This document shows positions 1 through 4,758 of a stretch of 5,952 nt of DNA, one piece after another. This stretch comes from Halieaceae bacterium UBA5085. GTDB lineage: Bacteria > Pseudomonadota > Gammaproteobacteria > Pseudomonadales > Halieaceae. The stretch lies in contig DIAF01000047.1 of the NCBI GenBank assembly GCA_002414665.1, positions 72,688 through 78,639 on the forward strand, in the 5' to 3' direction. Every line of letters begins with the position of its first letter. Position 1 is the stretch's first letter. The translations under genes were made by a program, and so were the position numbers. Under the pieces are notes generated by a model that was not told the origin of the DNA, did not search any database, and saw nothing but the letters and a program-made list of their open reading frames with translations.

Positions 1-686
1 TCCGCGGAGACGCCCTCGAAGCGGCGCAGGTCGTCTTCAAGCTCCCGCAGAGTGGTCTGCAGCTGCTGCACCTGCTCGCAATTTTTTTCCACGCGCTGCT
101 GCTCATCCGCGTAGCGCGGCTTGCCGGTTTTCAGGGTGAAGTAGCGTTCGTATTCGGCCTGCACGGCATCGAACAGGGCACTTTCCTCGCCGCTGAACCC
201 GGCGCCGCCGGCAGCGTTGTCCAGCGCTCGGGCCAGGCCGTCGGAATCCGCCAGTTTGACGCCGCCGATCTCTTTTCCCTGCTCCACCAGCAGGGCGTCC
301 CACAGGGCCATATCCATGTGGCCGCTGAGGATGTCCCAGGCGCGGTTGTGGGCGTCGTCGCCGGTGAGCTGTTCGGCCCGCGGCGCGAGGATGCGCAGCT
401 CGGTGCCGTGCTTGCGGTTGTAGGTTTTGCGGTAGGTGAAGTGGTAATCGCCGCAGCGCACTTCGGCGGCGACGCTGCTGCCCACGTCCTGATCTACGGG
501 CTTAACCGCTTTCACTTGGGCAGCCTGGGAGCCGGACTTGACCTGAAACAACATGCGCAGGGCTTCCACCAGCGAGGACTTGCCGACTTCGTTAGGGCCT
601 TCGATCAGGGTGACGCCGTTATCGAATTCGATGTGGCTGGCGCTGACGCCGCGCCAGTTTTCCAGAGTGAGGCTGAGCAGCTTCAT
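1..686 (-). CDS. SbcC/Rad50/YhaN-like AAA ATPase, N-terminal part (cut by window edge)
   Basis: This is the ATPase partner of the nuclease encoded just upstream. It starts at ATG 686-684 and stays open to base 1, giving 228 visible residues; the rest lies outside the window. Residues 1-43 form the first ABC/SMC ATPase lobe, with a Walker A P-loop GPNEVGKSS at 30-38. A Q-loop-like segment LLVEQGKEIG lies near 132-141. From about residue 195 the sequence becomes Gln/Glu/Leu/Arg-rich, as at the start of a long coiled coil. The signature motif, Walker B and any zinc hook would lie beyond the window. In the SMC/Rad50 family such proteins use ATP to control a Mre11/SbcD-type nuclease that processes DNA ends or hairpins in the cytoplasm. 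The start overlaps the nuclease stop by 4 bases (683-686, ATGA), so the pair is probably translationally coupled. The class is secure; whether it is closer to SbcC or to YhaN cannot be decided from this fragment. Confidence 0.9.
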   Translation of the reverse strand, partial: MKLLSLTLENWRGVSASHIEFDNGVTLIEGPNEVGKSSLVEALRMLFQVKSGSQAAQVKAVKPVDQDVGSSVAAEVRCGDYHFTYRKTYNRKHGTELRILAPRAEQLTGDDAHNRAWDILSGHMDMALWDALLVEQGKEIGGVKLADSDGLARALDNAAGGAGFSGEESALFDAVQAEYERYFTLKTGKPRYADEQQRVEKNCEQVQQLQTTLRELEDDLRRFEGVSA

Positions 687-1825
687 GCGCCGCGCCCTTT
701 GATATTGGCGCCACCTGCCAACCGGTACATCAGGCGCAGGGCATCGGTGGCGGTGTCATCCGTGGCGGCGCGGGCCAGCAGGGCTTTCCAGGTGGCGTCG
801 GCATAGCCGCTCAGCGCTATGGCGTTATCGTCCAGGGCGTCCGGGATAACGGCGAGGTCCGTGGTGCGCTCGCGGCGCTTGAGGCTGGCAAACAGCGGGG
901 CCTGGGCTTCCAGCAGCGCGTCCAGCTGCGCCGCCAATGCCAGGTTGACGCTGCCGGTAAAGCCCACTTTGAGCACCGTGCACTCCTTGCCGCGCACGGC
1001 GTCCAGCCACTGGGCGAAGCCGGCCAGGTCCTCGGGGCCATCAAAGTGGCGCTGCAGGGCCTGGAACTCCCAGAAGCCGGTGGCGAGCGGCGTCAGCCGG
1101 CACGCGTCGCTGTCGAGTTCCACCAACAGCGCCTCGTTCGGTTCCACCTCATCAAAGTCCGTTACCAGCGGGGTGCCGGAATAGCACAGGCGGCCGCTCG
1201 CACCCACCTCGGTCAGGGAGTGCCGGTCGCCCAGCGCCACGTAGTGCACCCGCCCCTCCGCCAGCGCCTGTTCCAGCAGCGCCTGGCTGATGACGCCGGG
1301 CTGGCTGTGGTCCGGCGACAGGGAATCCACCTGGCCGTGGCCGAGCAGGATGCGGGTGACGCCGGGGGCGGGCTCCAGGGATTTCAGTGCCTGGGCGCAG
1401 AGGTCCACCCCCGGGCGCTTGCTGAACCAGGGCGCGCCCACCACCTCCACATTGGCCAGCCCCGGCACCGGAATCGGCTCGCTGTTCTCCACCACGATGA
1501 TGTGGCCCCGGGCCTGTTCGCGGAAGGCGTTGCTGCGGAAGATGGAGGAGGCATCCAGCGGGTCGTGGTTGCCGGGCAGCAGGAACACCGGCACTGGCAC
1601 GCTGTTCAGCGCATCCAGCGCCCGGCTCAGGGTTTGCGCGGAAAGCTGGTTGGACTCGAACACATCCCCCGCCACTAGCATAAAGCGGGCCTGGTGCTCC
1701 TCGGCCAGATGGCCCAGGGCACGGATGGTGTCGATCCGCGCCTGGCTGTAGCGCGCCGCGGCCTCCTGACTGAGGAAGGCCCGGGTCATGCCGATCTGCC
1801 AGTCGGATGTGTGGATGAATTTCAC
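683..1825 (-). CDS. SbcD/Mre11/YhaO-like DNA repair metallophosphoesterase (exonuclease subunit)
   Basis: The 380-aa product is a calcineurin-like metallophosphoesterase of the Mre11/SbcD type, expected to be the Mn-dependent nuclease subunit of an SbcCD-like DNA end-processing complex. Motifs in order: HTSDWQIG (5-12), AGDVFESN (52-59), LPGNHDP (83-89), LGHGQVD (161-167) and ALGDRH (197-202). The phosphoesterase domain covers about residues 1-250; a less conserved capping or partner-binding part follows. Length is close to E. coli SbcD (about 400 aa). Two metal-ligand positions differ from canonical Mre11: Gln10 replaces the motif I His, and Asp200 replaces the first His of GHxH. Asp8, Asp54, Asn86, His87, His163 and His202 are kept. 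The start codon is GTG (1825-1823), chosen because the conserved MKFIHTSDW begins there; a weak G-rich Shine-Dalgarno (GGGGG, 1837-1841) lies 11 bases upstream. It overlaps the downstream ATPase gene by 4 bases. The family is certain; the substrate is inferred. Confidence 0.93.
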   Translation of the reverse strand: MKFIHTSDWQIGMTRAFLSQEAAARYSQARIDTIRALGHLAEEHQARFMLVAGDVFESNQLSAQTLSRALDALNSVPVPVFLLPGNHDPLDASSIFRSNAFREQARGHIIVVENSEPIPVPGLANVEVVGAPWFSKRPGVDLCAQALKSLEPAPGVTRILLGHGQVDSLSPDHSQPGVISQALLEQALAEGRVHYVALGDRHSLTEVGASGRLCYSGTPLVTDFDEVEPNEALLVELDSDACRLTPLATGFWEFQALQRHFDGPEDLAGFAQWLDAVRGKECTVLKVGFTGSVNLALAAQLDALLEAQAPLFASLKRRERTTDLAVIPDALDDNAIALSGYADATWKALLARAATDDTATDALRLMYRLAGGANIKGRGA

Positions 1826-1851
1826 GTGTTGCTGGACCCCCGGTTACAAGA

Positions 1852-1880
1852 AGTATGGGGGAAACGGCACCCCCTGCCTA
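1852..1880 (-). promoter_or_regulatory. Weak sigma-70-like promoter candidate for the nuclease/ATPase operon
   Basis: Reading on the minus strand, TAGGCA (1880-1875) and CATACT (1857-1852) are separated by exactly 17 bases. Each matches the sigma-70 consensus at four of six positions. Transcription would start near 1845, giving a leader of about 20 bases before the GTG start, beginning just ahead of the G-rich ribosome binding site. Such weak elements occur often by chance; the main support is the placement relative to the CRP-like site upstream. Confidence 0.3.
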
Positions 1881-1886
1881 CGCACG

Positions 1887-1914
1887 CTGTGATTGACTTT
1901 GACGTGCATCACAG
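1887..1914. promoter_or_regulatory. CRP/Vfr-like site within a CTGTGAT/ATCACAG inverted repeat
   Basis: On the plus strand TTTGA-CGTGCA-TCACA (1898-1913) matches the CRP/Vfr core TGTGA-N6-TCACA at nine of ten defined positions. It is nested in a perfect 7-base inverted repeat, CTGTGAT (1887-1893) and ATCACAG (1908-1914), whose arms share the right half-site. The core centre (1905.5) is about 61 bases upstream of the start point predicted from the weak promoter at 1852-1880, the usual spacing for class I CRP activation. It lies 15 bases past the GFA stop codon, so it could instead be an mRNA 3' hairpin, but there is no T-run for a terminator. Regulation is inferred. Confidence 0.3.
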
Positions 1915-1928
1915 TACTGGCATGAGCG

Positions 1929-2354
1929 TCAAACAGGATCGGGTGGAGCAGCGCCGGAAGGAAATTCACTGAACTGCGGCAACGCGTCAGAGATCTCGTA
2001 CCAATCAGCCTTTGAAGATACATGCATGTGGGCCTGGGGCAAGAGGGTCGGGCTGCTGTTCAATACCCCATATCTCACGTGCACCATGCCCGTAGCCGGT
2101 TTTTCGCCATAAAGCGTCGAGCCGCAATGCCCGCAAAAGCAAGACACCGTTTCCTTGCTTCGACTGAATCTCTTCAGGTGCTGCTCACCCGTTTTGATTG
2201 AGAAAAGTGCCTTGGGAATACCACCTATGGCAGTTCCCGACGCTCCGGATGCCTTTCTGCACAGGGAACAATGACAATAGCCCGAATACACAAATGCATC
2301 CTGAACACTGAACACCACTCGTCCGCAGAGGCAACTTCCGCTGATCATTTCCAT
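1929..2354 (-). CDS. GFA/CENP-V family zinc-binding protein (glutathione-dependent formaldehyde-activating enzyme-like)
   Basis: The 141-aa product has the Cys pattern of the GFA fold: GSCLCG (Cys8, Cys10), CHCSLCRKASG (Cys27, Cys29, Cys32) and FCGHCGS (Cys74, Cys77). In the founding Paracoccus enzyme the first and last pairs hold a structural zinc, and the middle three form the site that works on the glutathione-formaldehyde adduct. Many family members have unknown substrates, so formaldehyde is only a possibility. It is cytoplasmic, with no signal peptide or membrane segment. The frame is open further upstream to 2447, but ATG 2354-2352 is preferred: AAAGGTG sits at the right distance before it, the conserved family sequence starts a few residues later, and the extra upstream part would overlap marR and has no family similarity. 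It follows the MarR gene by 10 bases in the same operon. Base composition is lower in G+C than in the flanking genes. Confidence 0.9.
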   Translation of the reverse strand: MEMISGSCLCGRVVFSVQDAFVYSGYCHCSLCRKASGASGTAIGGIPKALFSIKTGEQHLKRFSRSKETVSCFCGHCGSTLYGEKPATGMVHVRYGVLNSSPTLLPQAHMHVSSKADWYEISDALPQFSEFPSGAAPPDPV

Positions 2355-2359
2355 GTTGG

Positions 2360-2366
2360 CACCTTT
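2360..2366 (-). promoter_or_regulatory. Ribosome binding site of the GFA gene, overlapping the marR stop
   Basis: AAAGGTG on the minus strand lies 5 bases before ATG 2354-2352. Its first bases are part of the marR TAA stop (2367-2365). This fixes the GFA start and suggests that ribosomes finishing marR help initiate GFA translation. Confidence 0.7.
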
Positions 2367-2787
2367 ATATCGACTGCAGTAAAGCCAGCAACTTATCAGC
2401 GGACTCTCGGTCGATGTTTCTGAGGAGTGACTGTGATTTCGCATCAAGGGTGACGGTGGCGTTCCTGAACAGCTCTTCTCCCGCAGGGGTGATCTTTACC
2501 AGGCTCACCCGAGCGTCTCGCTCATTGGTTTCCTTGCTGACAAGGCCGATTTTCTCCATCGGCATCAGCATTCTTGTGATCCCCGATGCCGTTCGCGCGA
2601 GGGCTTCAGCAATGTCGATGCGCCGCAGCGCGTGATTGGGCGCCTTCATCAAATTCAGCAGTACCATGTATTCCGCTAACCCGATGCCGTGAATGGCACC
2701 CAGACTATTGTCCAGATGTTTAGAGATCACGGCTGATTTCAGCCACAGGCTTTTGCTGATTGCGCCGTATTTGCCTTCAACGTTCAT
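2365..2787 (-). CDS. MarR-family winged-helix transcriptional regulator
   Basis: The 140-aa product has the usual MarR length and layout: N-terminal dimerisation helices (about 10-48), a helix-turn-helix around 55-82 (DIAEALARTASGITRMLMPM), and a beta-wing with the family hallmark NERDARVSLVKITPAG at 88-103, including Asp91 and Arg93. MarR proteins bind palindromic DNA as dimers and usually release it when a small ligand binds or a cysteine is oxidised. This protein has no cysteine, so cysteine-redox sensing is unlikely. It starts at ATG 2787-2785 with a weak GGTAAG ribosome binding site about 9 bases upstream. The promoter and an inverted repeat lie directly before it, so autorepression is likely. 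The GFA gene 10 bases downstream is the probable co-regulated target; no divergent gene exists. The ligand is unknown. Confidence 0.93.
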   Translation of the reverse strand: MNVEGKYGAISKSLWLKSAVISKHLDNSLGAIHGIGLAEYMVLLNLMKAPNHALRRIDIAEALARTASGITRMLMPMEKIGLVSKETNERDARVSLVKITPAGEELFRNATVTLDAKSQSLLRNIDRESADKLLALLQSI

Positions 2788-2791
2788 AACG

Positions 2792-2827
2792 ATATACTTA
2801 CCATATACTTGATTAGTACAGTATATG
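2792..2827. promoter_or_regulatory. Probable MarR operator: perfect inverted repeat plus an extra half-site
   Basis: On the plus strand CATATACT (2802-2809) and AGTATATG (2820-2827) form a perfect 8-base inverted repeat with a 10-base spacer. ATATACTT occurs at 2792-2799 and again at 2803-2810, an 11-base step, about one helical turn. The right arm covers the -10 element of the marR promoter and the left arms lie over the start point and early leader, so a bound dimer would block transcription. Structure is seen directly; binding by this MarR protein is inferred. Confidence 0.6.
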
Positions 2828-2847
2828 TGATCATATTATATTGTCAA
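2820..2847 (-). promoter_or_regulatory. Sigma-70 promoter of the marR-GFA operon
   Basis: On the minus strand a perfect -35 TTGACA (2847-2842) is followed after 16 bases by TATACT (2825-2820), five of six to the -10 consensus. Transcription would start near 2813, about 25 bases before the marR ATG. The surroundings are AT-rich in an otherwise GC-rich window. This is the best promoter in the window. Confidence 0.7.
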
Positions 2848-2949
2848 TGTACTATTTCATGAATCCGCCGGGCGCTCGTATCGCAGTGATAAAAAGCAGG
2901 GATCTGAAGCGTCGTCAGGTGCATCAGAGGCGCAGGCATCGGACACCTC

Positions 2950-2985
2950 CCCTCACGTCGCAGGCGCAGCCGTGCGACGCGAGGG
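2950..2985 (-). terminator. GC-rich hairpin after the small secreted-protein gene (terminator-like, no U-tract)
   Basis: CCCTC-A-CGTCGCA (2950-2962) pairs with TGCGACG-C-GAGGG (2973-2985) with one A/C mismatch, and GGC/GCC inside the loop can extend the stem. In the minus-strand transcript it begins 13 bases after the stop codon at 2999-3001, the usual place for a terminator. There is no run of T on either side, so it may instead protect the mRNA 3' end or work with Rho. Confidence 0.4.
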
Positions 2986-2998
2986 TGGCAGTACTGGC

Positions 2999-3568
2999 TT
3001 ACAGCGTGGGGGCTTCCACCACCAGGCTGATGGCGCGGTCCAGCTCGAACACCACGAGGTCGCCCACACTGGCTTTCTTGAGGTTTTCCGGATTGCGCGC
3101 GGCAAACTCCATCACGTTGCCCTCGGGACCTTTCAGCGAAAAGGTACCGGCCTCAAGGTCGATGGCCTCCACCGTGGCGGTGATGACTTCGATGTCCGCC
3201 AGCACCACCCCGGGCTTGTCACCCTCAGCGGCGGTGGCGGCGGCTTGCATGCCACCCTCAACGGCGGCCATTGCTTGATCGGGGCGCACCAGTGACAGAC
3301 TGATTTCCTCCAGTACCGTCATGGTGACCACATCACCCACCGCCACCTGGTCGAGGTTGCGCACGTTGTCACCGGCAATGAAGGAGACGGATTCACCCCC
3401 TTCGGTGTTCAGGGTCACCTCCCGCGTTTCGTGATTGATAGCGGCCACCGAGGCCGATGCCTCGACCATGCGGCTGGCGGACACGGCGGGCAGCGCGTCG
3501 TCAGCGACAGTAACCAGTGCGGCGAAGGCGAGCAGCGCCGTGGCGAGTAGCAAGCGGATTGTTGTCAT
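2999..3568 (-). CDS. Small secreted (periplasmic) protein with two tandem beta-rich modules, function unknown
   Basis: I do not recognise a named family. From ATG 3568-3566 it is 189 aa. Residues 1-22 look like a signal peptide (Arg5, hydrophobic 6-21, probable cleavage after TVA22), with no lipobox, so a periplasmic product is likely. The mature part has two similar modules, about 38-94 and 130-185. Each has a V-x-A-I-(N/D) strand, a Glu/Gly turn, an F-x-A strand, then an N-L segment leading to VGD(V/L)V (77-81, 168-172) and an (E/A)ISL strand. An Ala/Gly-rich linker (about 97-124) joins them. This resembles small OB- or DUF5666-like beta modules, but that is a guess. The start at 3577 is also possible; 3568 is preferred because AGGA lies 8 bases before it. 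It follows the adaptor gene by 125 bases in the same direction and may belong with the efflux operon. Confidence 0.8.
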   Translation of the reverse strand: MTTIRLLLATALLAFAALVTVADDALPAVSASRMVEASASVAAINHETREVTLNTEGGESVSFIAGDNVRNLDQVAVGDVVTMTVLEEISLSLVRPDQAMAAVEGGMQAAATAAEGDKPGVVLADIEVITATVEAIDLEAGTFSLKGPEGNVMEFAARNPENLKKASVGDLVVFELDRAISLVVEAPTL

Positions 3569-3693
3569 TCGAGTCATCCTGCGTTGAGTAAGGTCTGCGA
3601 GCGCGCATCATCGGGCGCTCACTCTGAAACTAGCACATATCCGCGATATTGCCTTGTTCAGAACGTCGGCGCCTGTCGGCGCAGGCAATGCGG
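3569..3693 (-). other. Gap between the adaptor gene and the small secreted-protein gene
   Basis: This 125-base leader holds a perfect 6-base inverted repeat GAGCGC (3599-3604)/GCGCTC (3615-3620) with a 10-base loop, a short palindrome ATATC-CGC-GATAT (3637-3649), and a possible hairpin just after the adaptor stop (GCCTG/CAGGC, about 3671-3686). No T-run follows that hairpin. I see no convincing promoter: the best -35/-10 pairs match only about half the consensus. Whether the downstream gene is transcribed with the efflux genes is open. Confidence 0.4.
3577..3580 (-). promoter_or_regulatory. Shine-Dalgarno AGGA deciding the start of the small secreted protein
   Basis: AGGA on the minus strand is 8 bases before ATG 3568-3566, good spacing. 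For the alternative ATG at 3577-3575 the purine stretch would abut the start codon, too close to work. Confidence 0.5.
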
Positions 3694-4758
3694 TCACTGC
3701 GGCTCCACGACCTGTTGGCCATTCTGCAGGCGGTCGGCACCGCGCACGACAATGCGCTGGCCTTCCTCCAGCTCGCCCTCGACAGCGACCAGGCTGGCAT
3801 CGCCCGTGCCCACGAGAACACTGACCCGCTCGGCAATATCATCCTCGCTGACGCGGTAGACATAGCTGCCCTCGCTGCGAATCACCACCGCATCCCGCGG
3901 TACCGCCAGGGTCATGCTGCTGTCCTCGAGTGGAATCTCTACCTTGACCAGCTGCCCGGGCATGATGCCGTCGTTGTTCGCCGACAGGAGATCAATACGC
4001 AGCTCAAAGGTTTGCGACACCGGGTCGCCGGCCGCTATGCGAGTACGCACGACACCCGGCTGCACCCGGTCGCCTGCGACAATATCGAGGCGATCGCCCT
4101 GCGCCACCCTGGCCCGGTAGCGAATTGGCACGTCCACCCGCACCTCGAGCCGGTCCATGTCAACAAACCGGCCGATAATCTCACCGGGAACCACGTACTC
4201 CCCCCCCAGTTTGTCCCGCTCCACCAGAACACCCGGAAAGCGCGCGCGGACTTCAGAACGGTCGATTTCGTCATCCAGCTGACGGATGCGGGCCTCCAGG
4301 ATGGCCATATCCTTGCGCGCAATGTCCCGCCGCGACAGGGCTTCATCAAGCAGGAACACCGACAGGTTCTGTGCCTCGCTGAGCGCGGTATAACGGTCCA
4401 CCACTTTGCCTTGATAGGCCGCGTTCACCGCCTCCCGCTCCAGCAGCCCCTGCAGTTCTTCCCGCCGCAAGCGCAACGGTGCCTGGTCGAGCCGAGCGAT
4501 CGCCTCCCCCGCTGCGAGTCGGGTACCTGGCTCGGCAACCCAGTCCAGTTCACCGGCTACCGCCGCAGTCACTGCCACGTCATTGCGGCTGAAAATGCTG
4601 CCATTCAGCGGCAGGCGTGCGCCCATGGCTACGCGCTCCACCCTGCCGGTTTCCACTACCGCGCGATCTTCCGCCAGCCCCGGCAGCGGCAGCAACAGCA
4701 ACAGCAATACCGGCGCCCACAGCACCCGGTAAATGCAATAATCCCGCAATTGCCTCAT
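3694..4758 (-). CDS. RND efflux periplasmic adaptor subunit (HlyD/AcrA-type membrane fusion protein)
   Basis: The 354-aa product is the periplasmic adaptor that would link the inner-membrane RND pump encoded just upstream to an outer-membrane TolC-like channel (not encoded here). Residues 1-29 form a signal peptide with a Leu-rich core (17-25) and probable cleavage after GLA29; there is no lipobox Cys, so it is not a typical AcrA-type lipoprotein. The first lipoyl half is near 60-95 (VAGELDWVAEPGTRLAAGE), a helical hairpin near 95-170, the second lipoyl half near 170-205 (FPGVLVERDKLGGEYVVPGE), then beta-barrel (about 205-280, with MPGQLVKVEIPL) and membrane-proximal regions (AVPRDAVV onward). 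Length is slightly short but normal for the family. The start overlaps the permease stop by 4 bases (4755-4758, ATGA), with GGGGGT upstream as a weak ribosome binding site. A run of eight C (plus strand 4200-4207) interrupts the codons for the second lipoyl half. The pump substrate cannot be told. Confidence 0.92.
   Translation of the reverse strand: MRQLRDYCIYRVLWAPVLLLLLLPLPGLAEDRAVVETGRVERVAMGARLPLNGSIFSRNDVAVTAAVAGELDWVAEPGTRLAAGEAIARLDQAPLRLRREELQGLLEREAVNAAYQGKVVDRYTALSEAQNLSVFLLDEALSRRDIARKDMAILEARIRQLDDEIDRSEVRARFPGVLVERDKLGGEYVVPGEIIGRFVDMDRLEVRVDVPIRYRARVAQGDRLDIVAGDRVQPGVVRTRIAAGDPVSQTFELRIDLLSANNDGIMPGQLVKVEIPLEDSSMTLAVPRDAVVIRSEGSYVYRVSEDDIAERVSVLVGTGDASLVAVEGELEEGQRIVVRGADRLQNGQQVVEPQ

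Noticed and set aside
82..88. Seven-base A run (coding strand) in the ATPase as a programmed frameshift site
   Set aside because: No downstream stimulatory structure or alternative product could be shown, and a long ATPase is expected to continue in the same frame.
318..1751. Several plus-strand open frames opposite the ATPase and nuclease genes
   Set aside because: They mirror genes with intact Walker A and metallophosphoesterase motifs, and their products show no family features.
1837..1874. Possible RNA switch: G5/C5/G5 blocks in the nuclease leader that could pair in two exclusive ways and hide the ribosome binding site
   Set aside because: Pairing of only five bases each; and if transcription starts near 1845, two of the three blocks are not in the mRNA.
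1887..1914. CTGTGAT-N14-ATCACAG read as a single CRP site using the outer arms
   Set aside because: The spacing between TGTGA and TCACA is 16, not 6; only the nested TTTGA-N6-TCACA fits CRP.
2355..2447. Longer start for the GFA protein (31 extra residues from 2447)
   Set aside because: It would overlap marR, lacks family similarity, and the good ribosome binding site at 2360-2366 serves ATG 2354.
4680..4712. CAG/CAA-rich triplet repeat on the plus strand
   Set aside because: It is the Leu/Pro-rich core of the adaptor signal peptide on the coding strand, not an independent repeat element.
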